DNA of 64,000 nucleotides from Hymenobacter siberiensis (GTDB lineage: Bacteria; Bacteroidota; Bacteroidia; Cytophagales; Hymenobacteraceae). Positions within the stretch are counted from its first letter, which is position 1, and each line of letters begins with the position of its first letter. This document shows positions 8,627 through 18,407 of the stretch, one piece after another. A program made the translations under genes and the position numbers. Below the pieces are notes generated by a model. It had not been told where the DNA came from and did no database searches. It was given only the letters and a program-made list of their open reading frames with translations. Where the stretch lies: positions 4,580,801 to 4,644,800 of the forward strand of contig NZ_JAHLZY020000001.1 in NCBI RefSeq assembly GCF_018967865.2, in the 5' to 3' direction.

Positions 8627-9538
8627 ATGTCCATTTCCATCCCTCCCGCCCTGCGCGCCGGTCAGCGCGTCGCCATTGTGAGTCCGGCTCGCAAAATCTC
8701 GGCCGCTGAGCTGGCCCCCGCCATTGCCACCCTCCGAAGCTGGGGACTGAAGGTGGTGCTGGGCGAAAGCATTGGCGGCAACCACCACCAGTTTGCCGGC
8801 GACGACGACCTGCGCCGCCGTGATTTTCAGCAGCAGCTCGACGACCCGGCCATCCGGGCCATTCTGTGCGCCCGGGGCGGCTACGGCACGGCCCGCATCG
8901 TGGACGGGCTGGACTTCGCCGGCTTTCGTGCCCACCCCAAGTGGGTGACGGGCTTCTCCGATATCACGGTGCTCAACTCCCACCTGCTGGCCCTGGGCTA
9001 CGCCAGCATCCACGGCGTAATGCCGGTGCTGTTCCATCAGGCCGGCGGCGAGCTGGCACTGGAAACCCTGCGACGGGCGTTGTTCGGCGAAGCCTTTCAG
9101 CCCATCGAAGTGGCTCCGCATGCCCTCAACTGGCCCGGCACTGCTACCGGCGCGCTGGTGGGCGGCAACCTGAGCCTCCTGCAAACCATCACGGGCACGG
9201 CCTCGCAGGCCGGCTTTGCGGGCCGCATCCTGTTTCTGGAAGACCTCGACGAGTACCTCTACCACATCGACCGGATGCTGCTGCACCTGCACCGCAGCGG
9301 GCAGCTGGCCGGGTTGGCCGGGCTGGTAGTGGGCCACTTTTCGGCCATGCGCGACAATACCGTGCCCTTCGGCAGCACGGCCCTCGAAATCATCAATTCC
9401 TATGCCCGCCTCTACGACTTCCCGGTGGGCTACGGCTTCCCCGTGGGGCACGAGGCCAACAACCTGGCCCTGGTGGTGGGGCAGACGTTAACGCTGACCG
9501 TGAACGGCACGGGGGCCCGGCTCTCGGCTGATGCGTAG
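8627..9538 (+). CDS. ldcA: LD-carboxypeptidase (muramoyltetrapeptide carboxypeptidase)
   Basis: 303 residues of peptidase family S66. It removes the terminal D-Ala from tetrapeptide stems during murein recycling. The catalytic Ser is S111 in VTGFSDITVLN, the Glu near 205 in LFLEDLDEYLYHIDRML, and the His near 275 in FPVGHEANN. Upstream are the family motifs VSPARKIS and ILCARGGYG. No signal peptide is present, consistent with cytoplasmic LdcA. It ends in a strong terminator shared with the convergent M28 peptidase. Confidence 0.93.
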   Translation: MSISIPPALRAGQRVAIVSPARKISAAELAPAIATLRSWGLKVVLGESIGGNHHQFAGDDDLRRRDFQQQLDDPAIRAILCARGGYGTARIVDGLDFAGFRAHPKWVTGFSDITVLNSHLLALGYASIHGVMPVLFHQAGGELALETLRRALFGEAFQPIEVAPHALNWPGTATGALVGGNLSLLQTITGTASQAGFAGRILFLEDLDEYLYHIDRMLLHLHRSGQLAGLAGLVVGHFSAMRDNTVPFGSTALEIINSYARLYDFPVGYGFPVGHEANNLALVVGQTLTLTVNGTGARLSADA

Positions 9539-9574
9539 CGCAGGAGAACCTGCATTTCATTTCCACCCGGGCAC

Positions 9575-9612
9575 AAAAAGGGGGCGGGCCGTCTGGCCCT
9601 CCCCCTTTTTTT
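9575..9612. terminator. Bidirectional terminator
   Basis: AAAAAGGGGGCGGGCC-GTCT-GGCCCTCCCCCTTTTTTT is a GC-rich stem with A and T tracts on either side, placed between two convergent genes. Confidence 0.9.
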
Positions 9613-9644
9613 ACGCGCTACTTTTAGCTACCAGCAAAACGGCT

Positions 9645-10670
9645 TTAGTCCACGTACAAGGCCTGCAACATGGTCTGGCCCACGGCTTTCATCGTGTTGC
9701 GGTCGATGATGGCCATGTTGTCGGTGGTGGCGTGGTGGTAGGCGGGGAAGTAGTCGGTGGGCGAGTTGTAGTGGTAGATGTCGATGGTGGGAATGCCGGC
9801 CCGATTCGTGTAGACATGGTCGTCGGTGATGCCGCCGGTGTCCTCGTAGCGGAAGTAATCGGAATAGCCCAGCTGCGAGGCCACGCCCCAGATTTTGTCG
9901 AGGGCGGCGCGGGCGTTGGTGCGCGAGGTTTCCTCGCGGGTAAACTTGCCGTTCTTCGCCCCCACCATGTCCAGGAGCACGCCGTACTCGGCCTTGTAGC
10001 CGGCGGGCAGCAGATTTTTGGCCCAGTATTGCGAGCCCAGGCACCACGAATCGGTGCCGCTGCCAGCCAGTTGGTCCTTGAGGCCGGCCTGGGTGGTGTC
10101 GTCGTGACCCCAGTCCTCGGCATCAAAGAAAATGAAGTCGACGCCTACGTTGGGGGCCAGCGAGTCGGGCTGCTGGCTGAGCTGGCGGGCCATTTCGAGG
10201 GCCACGGCCACAGCGCTGGCCCCGTCAGAGGCGCCGTCCATGGAGGCGTTTTTCTTCACCTTATCGGCATCGGCAAAGGGCCGGGTGTCCCAGTGGCCGA
10301 AGATGGCCACGCGCCGAGCCGCCGTGGGCTGGTACTGCGCAATGATGTTGCGGGCGTGGATGTTGGTACCGTCAAAGGTCATGGCCTCGAAGGGTTGCTC
10401 CATCACCTTCAGGCCGTAGCTTTTCAGCTTGGCTACCAGCCAGTTGCCGGTGGCAATATGGGCCTTGGAGTTGGGCACGCGCGGCCCGAAGCTTACCTGC
10501 TTCGCCGTGAAGGCGTAGGCCGAGTCGGCGTTGAACACCGGAGCTTTGGGCAGCTTGACTTCGGCCGGGGCGCTACCCACGGTTTCGGCGGCCTTTTTAT
10601 CGGGGCAGCCGGTGAGCAGGAAGAGGCCGGCCAGGGCGGCGAGGGGAAGGCGAAGGGAGCGAAAATTCAT
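9645..10670 (-). CDS. M28 family peptidase / glutaminyl cyclase-like lipoprotein
   Basis: 341 residues. Lipobox LFLLTGC gives a lipidated Cys near residue 22. The M28 zinc-enzyme pattern is present: FGHWDTRP (His, Asp), DGASDGASAVAVALEMAR (bridging Asp), FFDAEDWG (Glu pair) and HHATTDN (distal His). FDAEDWG and the single catalytic domain resemble the glutaminyl-peptide cyclotransferase branch, so it may form N-terminal pyroglutamate rather than hydrolyse peptides; sequence alone leaves both open. It is probably anchored in the outer membrane. Confidence 0.88.
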   Translation of the reverse strand: MNFRSLRLPLAALAGLFLLTGCPDKKAAETVGSAPAEVKLPKAPVFNADSAYAFTAKQVSFGPRVPNSKAHIATGNWLVAKLKSYGLKVMEQPFEAMTFDGTNIHARNIIAQYQPTAARRVAIFGHWDTRPFADADKVKKNASMDGASDGASAVAVALEMARQLSQQPDSLAPNVGVDFIFFDAEDWGHDDTTQAGLKDQLAGSGTDSWCLGSQYWAKNLLPAGYKAEYGVLLDMVGAKNGKFTREETSRTNARAALDKIWGVASQLGYSDYFRYEDTGGITDDHVYTNRAGIPTIDIYHYNSPTDYFPAYHHATTDNMAIIDRNTMKAVGQTMLQALYVD

Positions 10671-10677
10671 GTTTTAA

Positions 10678-10785
10678 CTGTCATCCTGAGCGCAGCGAAG
10701 GACCTTATCGCGCCCGGGGTCGTGTAGGTTAGTAACTCAACCGGCGCAGGCGTGATAAGATGCTTCGCTGCACTCAGCCTGACAG
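10678..10785. repeat. Long inverted repeat, GTCATCCTGAGCGCAGCGAAGG family
   Basis: Arms CTGTCATCCTGAGCGCAGCG... and ...CTTCGCTGCACTCAGCCTGACAG fill the gap between the M28 gene start and the cysS stop. The right arm has drifted (several mismatches) relative to the near-identical copy at 25666-25752. Confidence 0.82.
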
Positions 10786-10788
10786 ATT

Positions 10789-12309
10789 TTATTCCTCGCT
10801 ATACGCCCACTCCACACCGGCTTTGGTGTCTTTTATCACGATGCCCTGGTTTTTGAGGGCGGCCCGGATAACGTCCACTTTGTCGTAGGCTTTGTCGGCT
10901 TTGGCTTCGGAGTAGAAGCCGAGGGTGAGCTCCAGCAATTGCTCCACGTTGGCGCGGGGCTCGTCGCTCAGGCCCAGCACGTCCTGCACCATGGTGCGGT
11001 AGGTGGCGGCGGCCTGGGCGAAGGCCTCGGCGCCTACTTCGGCCAGCGCGGCGGGGTTGGCAGCCAGCGTATTGAAGCGCTTGAGCAGGTCGAACAGCGC
11101 AGCCATGGCGCGGGGCGTGTTCAGGTCGTCGTCGAGAAAATCGGCGGGCTTAGCGGCCAATGTAGTGAGCTGGTGAGCTGGTGAATTAGCGAGTTTATCA
11201 TTCGCCTCATCACTCACTAATTCACTACTCACCATTTCACCACTAAGCTTATCCAGCAGGCGCAGGCCGTTCATCAGCTTGCGGTAGCCTTTACGGGCGG
11301 CTTGCAGGGCATCGTCGCTCACATCAACCGGCGAGCGGTAGTGGGCCTGCAGCAGGAAGAAGCGCACCACCATGGGCGAGTAGCCGAAGGCCAGCGGCCC
11401 AGTGGGCCCCTTGAACATATCGCCCAGCAACACGAAGTTGCCCACGCTCTTGCTCATCTTGGTGCCGTTCACGGTTATCATGTTGTTGTGCACCCAGAAG
11501 CGGGCCTCGTCGGAATGCGAGTGGCTGCCCTGGCTCTGCGCAATCTCGCATTCGTGGTGCGGGAACATGAGGTCGAGGCCGCCGCCGTGAATGTCACTCA
11601 GCTCGCCGAGGTACTTGCGGCTCATGGCCGAGCACTCCAGGTGCCAGCCGGGAAAGCCCTCGCCCCAGGGCGAGGGCCAGCGCATGATGTGCTCGGGCGA
11701 GGCCTTCTTCCAGAGGGCAAAATCGAGGGGGCTGCGCTTCTCACTCTGGCCTTCGAGGTTGGCGCGGGTGCCGGCTAGCTGGTCTTCAATGCTGCGGTTC
11801 GAGAGCTTGCCGTAGCGCTTGCCTTCCTCGTCGTACTTCGGCACGTCGAAATAAACGGAGCCATTGACTTCGTAGGCCAGGCCATTGGCGATGATTTCCT
11901 CAATCACCTGAATCTGCTCGATGATGTGGCCGCTGGCCTGGGGCTCGATATCGGGCGGCAGGCAGCCCAGGCCCAGCATGTGCTGGCGGTAGCGGTTGGT
12001 GAAGTGCTGGGCCACCTGCATGGGCTCGATGCGGGCGGCGCGGGCGGCCTTTTCCATCTTGTCCTCGCCGGTATCGGCGTCGCTTTCGAGGTGGCCTACG
12101 TCGGTGATATTGCGCACGTAGCGCACCTGGTACTGCAGGTGGCGCAGGTAGCGCGTGAGCACGTCGAACACCACCGGGCCACGGGCGTTGCCCAGGTGGG
12201 CTTCGCTGTATACGGTGGGGCCGCACAGGTACACGCCCACCTGGGGCGCGTGCACGGGCTGAAATTCTTCTTTCTTGCGGGTAAGCGTGTTATAAAGCTG
12301 AAGCGACAT
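10789..12309 (-). CDS. cysS: Cysteinyl-tRNA synthetase
   Basis: 506 residues, class I synthetase charging tRNA-Cys. Signatures: [20 protein letters not shown] (HIGH-type), zinc-binding region with GWHLECSAM and [10 protein letters not shown], and [10 protein letters not shown] (KMSKS). The C-terminal DALR/anticodon-binding region contains [12 protein letters not shown]. Around residues 356-382 there is an unusual segment ([20 protein letters not shown]) encoded by an inverted repeat like those found between genes here. The start codon follows the promoter hexamer TACCTTTG by 4 nt, predicting a leaderless transcript. Confidence 0.96.
   Translation of the reverse strand: MSLQLYNTLTRKKEEFQPVHAPQVGVYLCGPTVYSEAHLGNARGPVVFDVLTRYLRHLQYQVRYVRNITDVGHLESDADTGEDKMEKAARAARIEPMQVAQHFTNRYRQHMLGLGCLPPDIEPQASGHIIEQIQVIEEIIANGLAYEVNGSVYFDVPKYDEEGKRYGKLSNRSIEDQLAGTRANLEGQSEKRSPLDFALWKKASPEHIMRWPSPWGEGFPGWHLECSAMSRKYLGELSDIHGGGLDLMFPHHECEIAQSQGSHSHSDEARFWVHNNMITVNGTKMSKSVGNFVLLGDMFKGPTGPLAFGYSPMVVRFFLLQAHYRSPVDVSDDALQAARKGYRKLMNGLRLLDKLSGEMVSSELVSDEANDKLANSPAHQLTTLAAKPADFLDDDLNTPRAMAALFDLLKRFNTLAANPAALAEVGAEAFAQAAATYRTMVQDVLGLSDEPRANVEQLLELTLGFYSEAKADKAYDKVDVIRAALKNQGIVIKDTKAGVEWAYSEE
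11165..11243. repeat. Inverted repeat inside the cysS coding frame
   Basis: Imperfect arms GTGAGCTGGTGAATTAGCGAG / CTCACTAATTCACTACTCAC related to the intergenic repeat at 19894-20006 (TGAAATGGTGAGCTGG). It adds about 27 codons to cysS just before the conserved [10 protein letters not shown] motif and keeps the frame open. Confidence 0.75.
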
Positions 12310-12313
12310 GGTG

Positions 12314-12321
12314 CAAAGGTA
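12314..12321 (-). promoter_or_regulatory. -7 promoter element of cysS (leaderless spacing)
   Basis: On the minus strand TACCTTTG-CACC-ATG: the TAnnTTTG element is 4 nt from the start codon, so transcription should begin at or beside the A of ATG. Confidence 0.6.
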
Positions 12322-12329
12322 GCGGGAGG

Positions 12330-12362
12330 ATAACTCCCCTCCTTACCAAGGAGGGGAGTTAT
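12330..12362. repeat. Perfect 15-bp inverted repeat
   Basis: ATAACTCCCCTCCTT-ACC-AAGGAGGGGAGTTAT lies between the stop of the EEP gene and the cysS promoter. It lacks a following T tract; it may act as a transcript-end hairpin or be another dispersed palindrome. Confidence 0.75.
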
Positions 12363-12366
12363 CGTA

Positions 12367-13584
12367 CTACTCCATTAACCGATAAAGCCCTTCGACCGGG
12401 AAATGGTCGCTCCACTTGATTTCCCGATGCACCTTACAGCCCAGCACCTGCCACTGCTTGCTGGCAAACTGCTGGTCGATGCGCAGGCCGGGCAGCTTGC
12501 CATTATACGTGGCCCCGATGCCGAAGCCCACGGTGGCCCAGGCGTTCTGCATATGGTCGGCCAGTTGGTCGTAGACGTAGGAATAGGGCAGGTCATTGGT
12601 GTCGCCGGCCAGCAGCACGGGGTAGGGCGAACGGGCCACGCGGGCTAGCACAGTATCGACCTGCGTGCCCCGGGCCACGGCCCCATTGCGGAAGCGGCGC
12701 AGCAGGTTGGGAGCTTTTTGGCGCAGGCCGGCGCGGCTGGTGGTGGCGGTGGTGATGTCGCTTTCGGCCATGCTCATGCTTTGCAGGTGCAGGTTGAACA
12801 CGCGAATGGTATCGGGCCGGCCCGTGCCGGTGCGGCTGGCGGGGCGGGCCAGGTCGGCCCACATGGCGTGGTTTTGGGAGAGCTTGCCGAAGGCAATGGT
12901 GCCGCGCCGCACAATGGCAAAGCGCGAGAAAATAGCCAGCCCAAACTCTGCCCCAATGGCATTGGTGAGGCTGGGCGACACAAATGCGTGGCGGCCACTG
13001 CTGCGGCCCAGCCGCTCTTCGGTGTGGAACACCTTGGCCTCGGCGCTGTTGCCCAGCGGCTCGTTGTAGTATTCCTGCAGGCAGAGCACATCGGCGGGGC
13101 TGGTGGCCAGCCACCGCACAAAGCCCTTGGACGAGGCAAAATCCGGGTCGCGCAGCTGGGCATACACATTGAAAATGCGCACGTTGGCCGACAGTAGGCT
13201 TACTTCGTTTGAATGAGGAATGAAGAATGAGGAATGAGGAATTTTGTTCTTGCCCACCTCCGCCTTTTTCGTCCCCAATTCCTCATTCTTCATCCCTAAT
13301 TCTTCATTAAGCGAAGCGCGATTAAGCGGCGCGTGCAGCGCCAGCCCGCGCTGCACATGCGGCCAGGTGAGGCCCAGCGCCACAATAGGCAGCACCGCCA
13401 CGCGCCAGTTGCGCCGCAGCCAGTATAGCGCCAGCACAAACGTGCATACCAGCGCCACCGGCGTGGTGAGCGCCCCAAACACCACTGGCCAAAATACCCG
13501 CGCGGGCACCTGCTCGCAGGCAATGGCCAGCAGCAGCCAGGCCAGGGTCAGCAACGTGAATTTGAAAGCGAAAGAGCGGCGCAC
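12367..13584 (-). CDS. Endonuclease/exonuclease/phosphatase (EEP) family membrane protein
   Basis: About 405 residues: two or three N-terminal membrane helices (residues ~5-80), then an EEP domain. Catalytic motifs visible: LCLQEYY (metal-binding Glu), FNLHLQS, LLAGDTNDLPYS (Asp/Asn) and WSDHFPVEG (Asp/His). Members hydrolyse phosphodiesters; here the active site probably faces the periplasm. GTG at 13584 is preferred because a TATCTTTG promoter box lies just upstream at 13605-13612 and homologous proteins begin just before the first helix; an ATG at 13662 lies upstream of that box. Residues ~90-127 are an insertion encoded by a palindromic repeat. Confidence 0.8.
   Translation of the reverse strand: MRRSFAFKFTLLTLAWLLLAIACEQVPARVFWPVVFGALTTPVALVCTFVLALYWLRRNWRVAVLPIVALGLTWPHVQRGLALHAPLNRASLNEELGMKNEELGTKKAEVGKNKIPHSSFFIPHSNEVSLLSANVRIFNVYAQLRDPDFASSKGFVRWLATSPADVLCLQEYYNEPLGNSAEAKVFHTEERLGRSSGRHAFVSPSLTNAIGAEFGLAIFSRFAIVRRGTIAFGKLSQNHAMWADLARPASRTGTGRPDTIRVFNLHLQSMSMAESDITTATTSRAGLRQKAPNLLRRFRNGAVARGTQVDTVLARVARSPYPVLLAGDTNDLPYSYVYDQLADHMQNAWATVGFGIGATYNGKLPGLRIDQQFASKQWQVLGCKVHREIKWSDHFPVEGLYRLME
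13209..13310. repeat. Inverted repeat inside the EEP coding frame
   Basis: Arms built of GAATGAGGAATGAAGAATGAG and its complement flank a 28-nt centre. Read through in frame they encode NEELGMKNEELG ... IPHSSFFIPHS, a Lys/Glu-rich then Pro/His/Ser/Phe-rich pair, between the membrane helices and the catalytic domain. The coding frame stays open. Confidence 0.8.
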
Positions 13585-13604
13585 GGTACAAGCAACGGAG
13601 CCCG

Positions 13605-13612
13605 CAAAGATA
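13605..13612 (-). promoter_or_regulatory. -7 promoter element of the EEP gene
   Basis: Minus-strand TATCTTTG fits TAnnTTTG and lies 20 nt upstream of the GTG start at 13584. No clear TTG is seen at the usual distance. Confidence 0.45.
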
Positions 13613-13793
13613 ACGGCCACCCCCCGCTTCGAGTAGGTGCGAAGCGGCGCTTCGCACTGCATGCCCACGACACACAAGACGCGCACGAATTTTGCGCGAT
13701 TGCCATTCCGGCCATAGCCCGCGCCCAGCGCGGGCCGGGCGCTGCTTTTTTCCAATCTTTGCCTTTCCACTCCTTTCTGCCTCTGGCGTTTCT

Positions 13794-16700
13794 ATGCCGA
13801 TACCTCTCCGCTCGTTGGGCCGCTTTGTGCTGGCTTTAGTAGGTTGTGCTGCCCTATCGTGCCCGGCGCAGGCGGCACGGGGCGCGGCCACTGCCCCCAC
13901 CGGCTCCAGCCTCGAATTTGTGCAGAACAAAGGCCAGTGGGATGGCCGCGTGCGCTACGAGGCTACCCTGCCGGCCGGCACGCTGTTCGTGCTGCCCACT
14001 GCCCTCACCTACGCCTTCCTGGACCCCGCCGCCCTGCACCACCACGATGGCGCGCCCCGCCCCAGCGGCGGCAAGGCCAAAGCCGACAGCATCGCGGCCC
14101 ACTCCTACACCGTGCACTTCGAGCAGGCCAACGCCCGCGCCCGCCTCACGGCCGAAACACCCACGGCTGGTGAGCGCAACTACTTCATCGGCAACGACAG
14201 CCGGCGCTGGGCCAGCCACGTGGGCGCGTTTCGGCGGCTGCGCTACACCAACCTGTGGCCGGGAATCGACCTGACGCTGTATGAAAATATTGGTAAGCAG
14301 CTCGAATACGATGTGCTGCTGGCTCCCCGCGCCAACCCCACCCGCGTGGCCCTGCGCTACGACGGGGCCAGCGCCCTGCGCCTGGACGCGGCCGGCAACC
14401 TCGTTATTAAAACCACGGTGGGCACTACTACCGAGCTGGCCCCGCAGGCCTGGCAGCTCGATGCCGCCGGGCAGCGCCAGGCCGTGGCCTGCCGCTACGT
14501 GCTCACGGGCCGCACCCTCACCTTCGCCCTGGGCGCCTACGACCACGCCCGCGCCCTGACCATCGACCCCACGGTCCAGTTCTCCACCCTCACCGGCTCG
14601 ACGGCCGATAACTGGGGCTTCACCGCGACTTATGACAACGCGGGCAATATGTATTCGGGCGGCATTGTGGCCAGCAATTTGGGCGGCACCTACCCGGCCA
14701 CGCCCGGCGCGTTCTACACCGCCTTCAGCAGCGTGGAGGACATGGGCATTATCAAGTACAACACCAGCGTGAGCGGTGCGACGGCTCGGGTGTGGGCCAC
14801 CTACCTGGGCGGCAACAGCAGCGAGTTTCCGCACAGCCTGGTGGTGAACGCGCAGAACGAGCTGGTGGTGCTGGGCAGCACCTCGTCAACCAACTATCCC
14901 ACCACAACGGGGGCCTGGCAGCGCTTCTTTGGGGGCGGCTCATCCCTCGACCCTTTCACCGACGGCTTTCCGTACGACATGCCCAACGGCTCCGACCTCG
15001 TCGTGACCCGCTTCAGCGCCGATGGCAGCCGCCTGCTGGCCAGCACCTACCTCGGCGGCAGCGGCAACGACGGCGTATCGAGCGGCTTTGCGCTGGCCGC
15101 CAACTACGGCGACTGCTTCCGGGGCGATGTGCTGCTCGACGACGCCGGCAACGTGTACGTGGCCTCCTCCACCAGCTCGCGCAATTTCCCATTGGCGAAC
15201 CAGAGTGGCGGGTTCAATGGTACCCTGGCTACGGGCACGGGCTCCGATGCGGTGGTCTGCAAATTATCGGCAAATCTGAACGTGATGCTCTGGGGCGGCT
15301 TTTTGGGCGGCACCGGTTCCGATGCTGCCTACTCGATGCAGCGCGATGCCCAGGGACGGGTGTACGTGTGCGGCGGCACCACCTCGCGCGATTTCCCGGT
15401 CACGGCCGGCACGTTCCGAGGCAGTTACCAGGGCGGCGCCACCGATGGCTTCGTGGCCCGCATCAGCGCCGATGGCCGCACCCTCGAACGCAGCAGCTAC
15501 GTGGGCACCAGTGCCTACGACCAAGCCTTTTTATTACAGCTCGATGCCGATGGCGATGCCTACCTACTGGGCCAGACGCTGGGACAATACCCCACTACAC
15601 TGGGCCTCTACGCCACGCCCAACGGCACGCAGTTTATTCAAAAGCTGAACAAAGACCTCACCAACAGCCTCTACAGCAAGGCGTTTGGCAGCGGGAGCAA
15701 TACCAACGGCCCCAACCTGGTACCCACGGCTTTTCTGGTCGATGACTGCGAGCGGGTGTACGTCAGCGGCTGGGGCGGGCAGGTGAACGGCCGGAGCGGC
15801 GGCTACCTGGGCGGCAGCACCAACGGCCTGCCCACCACCGCCGGAGCCCTCCAGACCACCACCGACGGCTCCGATTTTTACCTGGCCGAATTCTCGGCCG
15901 GCATGGCGAAGCTGGAGTACGCCACCTTTTTCGGCCAGAACGGCGTGCCCGAGCACGTGGATGGTGGCACCTCGCGCTTCGATAAGCGCGGCGTGGTGTA
16001 CCAGGCCGTATGCGCCAGCTGCGGCAGCACGCAGAGCTTCCCGCTGCCGCCGGGCGCGGGCACCTACACCGTGCGCAACGGCAGTTCGAACTGCAACAAC
16101 GGCGCCTTCAAAATGAATTTTGAAGTACTGCAGGCCGACGCCGGCCCAAGCCGCTACCTATGCCTCGACAATGGCCCCGTGGCCCTGGCTGGCAGCCCGG
16201 CCGGGGGCGTGTGGGCCGGGCCGGGCGTGCAGGCGGCCGTGGGCGGCGGCTACCGCTTCGTGCCCACGGCCGTGGGGCCGGGGACTACGTCCTCAACTAT
16301 ACGGTGGCCACCGCCGGCATTTGCCTGAGCACCCGCCGCGTGCGCTACGTGGTGGCCCCGCCGGTGGTGCCCACCTTTGCGCCCGTGCCTACGCAGTGCA
16401 TAGTGGGCGCGGCGGTGACCCTGGCGGCCACGCCGGCCGGCGGCACTTTCAGCGGACCCGGCGTGAGCAATAGCCGCTTCGACCCAGCCGCGGCCGGCAC
16501 GGGCACCCACACGCTCACCTACAGCATTACCGATTCGCTGGGCTGCGGCACCCTTAGCCAGCAGGTGGTGGTGAACCGCCTGCCCGTCATCACGCCCGGC
16601 CGCGACACCACCCTGTGCGCCGACCTGCGGCAGCCCTTCCAGCTGCGCGGCTACGCGCCGGCCGGCGGCGTGTGGAGTGGCACGGGCGTCACGGCCGGCG

Positions 16701-17323
16701 GCTTTTTCACCCCGCCCAATACCGGCAACCGGGGCGGCGTATTTCCGCTCATCTACACCGTGACGCAGGGCCCCTGCCAGGCCACAGCCACCCGCACGGT
16801 GGTGCTGGCCCCCGTATCATCGCAGGATGTGGGCCTGAACCTGCCGGAGTGCGCCGCCGCGCCGCGCTACGCCGGCCTCGCGCCGTTCGACTGCCCGCTC
16901 TCGCCGGTGCTGCTGGCCCCGCATGCCACCTACCGCTGGGATTTTGGCGATGGCAGCGAGCCCAGCACCGCTGCTGAGCCCACCCACCGCTACACCCAGC
17001 CCGGCACGTATCGCGTTACCCTCACGGCCCGCTACGGTAACTGCGAGGTACTCACCGGCTTCTCGCCCGTAGAAGTGGGCGACGTGTTCATGCCCAACAT
17101 CATCACCCCCAACGGCGACGCCACCAACCAGGCCTTCCAGCCCCGCTTCAGCTGCCGGCCGGCATCGCTGGAAGTGTACACCCGCTGGGGCCAGCGCGTG
17201 TACCAAACCAACAATTACCACAACAACTGGGACGCCGCTGGCCTGCCCGACGGCATCTACTACTACCAGCTGCGCGACGCCGACGACCGCCGCGCCAAAG
17301 GCTGGGTAGAAGTGCGCCGCTAG
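13794..17323 (+). CDS. Large secreted SBBP-repeat/PKD protein with gliding-motility C-terminal domain (one frameshift)
   Basis: About 1,176 residues when joined. A signal peptide (MPIPLRSLGRFVLALVG...) precedes a DUF7948-like region (FVQNKGQWDGRVRYEA). Beta-propeller-type SBBP repeats follow (YLGGSGNDG..., GNVYVASSTSSRNFPL, FLGGTGSDAAYSM), then Ig-like repeats, a PKD-like stretch (WDFGDGSEPST...THRYTQPGTY) and a type B sorting domain (NIITPNGDATNQ ... VYTRWGQRVYQ ... LPDGIYYYQLRD) used by the type IX secretion system. The frame breaks near 16275-16285 in a G-rich run (GGGGCCGGGG); homology continues in the -1 frame, as if one G were missing. This may be a sequence error or a real lesion. The likely role is a surface adhesin. 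Confidence 0.85.
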
Positions 17324-17325
17324 GA

Positions 17326-17411
17326 CGTAGTGCGAAGCGGTGCTTCGCGTTCCCGCGCGCAGCCCCCCGATTTCGGCGGCACGGAGCTGCGAAGCACCGC
17401 TTCGCACTACG
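17326..17411. repeat. Inverted repeat at convergent stop codons
   Basis: Perfect 23-bp arms CGTAGTGCGAAGCGGTGCTT...C and complement, with a 40-nt centre. The left arm starts 2 nt after the stop of the gliding-type gene, and the right arm overlaps the stop codon of the convergent cyanophycinase gene. A short relative (GTGCGAAGCGGCGCTTCGCAC) lies at 13637-13657. Confidence 0.85.
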
Positions 17412-18231
17412 CCCCACCGGGCCGCACTTTGCGGCCGGCAATGTCAATTGCCTGGCCGGCTACCAGCACGTGCAGCTGCAAGCCATGCCCGCTGATAACC
17501 GCGCCATCGGGCAGGCCGGGCAGGTTGTTGTGAGTGGCCTGGGCCGCGTCGATAACCACCACAGCTTCCTCGCCGAATACCTGGGCGGGCTGGCCGGACC
17601 GGATGAGCAGACCGGTTTCCTCGCTCAGGCCGATGCCCAGCAGGGCCGGTTGGGCCAGCACGGCGTGCATGAGGCGTGCGTAGCGCCCGCGCTCGGCAAA
17701 GTGCTGGTCGAGCAGCACGCCGGGCAGCAGGTTCAGGCCGGGTTTCACCTCGATGCGGCCGCCCAGCAGGCTGCGCCAGCCGTGGCCGTTCACCAGCATA
17801 TACTCGGCCACGGCGGAGGCCCCGGCGCTGGTGCCGGCCAGGATAAAGCCGGCTTCGGTCTGGTATTTCTGCTTGAGAATGGTTAGAAATTCGGTACCGA
17901 GCAGGAAATCGGTGAGGCGCTCCTGGTCGCCGCCGCTCATGAGAACGAGCGCGGCCCGGCGCAGGCGCGTGAGCGTGGCGGGGTCGTCGGCGGGGTGGTC
18001 TTCGTTTATTTGCAGGTGCCGGACGTGGGGGCAGCCCAGCTGATTCCAGGAGTGGGCGTAGGCGGCGGCGGTGCGGGCTGGCTGGCGGCGGGAAGCCGTG
18101 GTCAGCACCTCAATGGGCAGGTTGCGGTCGGGCAGCAGGCCGGCCAGCAGGGTCAGCAGGGGGTCATCGTCGCCGCCACCGAGCACGGCGAGCGTGCCCA
18201 GGGGCGCGGCAACGGGAGAAGCATCAGGCAT
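17407..18231 (-). CDS. Cyanophycinase-like S51 peptidase
   Basis: 274 residues of the class I glutamine amidotransferase-like S51 clan. Motifs: VLGGGDDDP near the start, LMSGGDQERL, nucleophile Ser in LAGTSAGASAVAEYM and LLDQHFAERGRYARL, all arranged as in cyanophycinase (CphB). CphB cleaves beta-Asp-Arg from cyanophycin; no cyanophycin synthetase is in the window, so the natural substrate may be a related peptide. No signal peptide was seen, so it is probably cytoplasmic. It ends inside an inverted repeat shared with the convergent gene. Confidence 0.85.
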   Translation of the reverse strand: MPDASPVAAPLGTLAVLGGGDDDPLLTLLAGLLPDRNLPIEVLTTASRRQPARTAAAYAHSWNQLGCPHVRHLQINEDHPADDPATLTRLRRAALVLMSGGDQERLTDFLLGTEFLTILKQKYQTEAGFILAGTSAGASAVAEYMLVNGHGWRSLLGGRIEVKPGLNLLPGVLLDQHFAERGRYARLMHAVLAQPALLGIGLSEETGLLIRSGQPAQVFGEEAVVVIDAAQATHNNLPGLPDGAVISGHGLQLHVLVAGQAIDIAGRKVRPGGA

Positions 18232-18310
18232 AAATACGGGTTTGGGGCGGCAAGATGGGGCGGCGGCGGGGATTTGGGGGCGGCGGGCGGCAGGATTTCA
18301 TCGTGCCCTC

Positions 18311-18407
18311 GAACGTCATGCCGAGCGCAGCGAAGCATCGCTACCGCGCAATGCCGCGCAATCGACAGAGTGACTGCGGGCAAGATGCGGCGCTCTGCCT
18401 GACGTTC
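18311..18407. repeat. Long inverted repeat, GTCATGCCGAGCGCAGCGAAGC family
   Basis: GAACGTCATGCCGAGCGCAG... pairs imperfectly with ...GGCGCTCTGCCTGACGTTC. It lies between the divergent cyanophycinase-like gene and mgtE. A TACTTTTG box at 18449-18456, outside the repeat, may be the mgtE promoter. Confidence 0.8.

Noticed and set aside
9531..10727. Long plus-strand reading frame opposite the M28 peptidase
   Set aside because: Gly/Val/His-rich low-information translation, antisense to a gene with a complete active site.
17407..18231. True cyanophycin degradation locus
   Set aside because: No cyanophycin synthetase or isoaspartyl dipeptidase is present in the window, so only the family is claimed.
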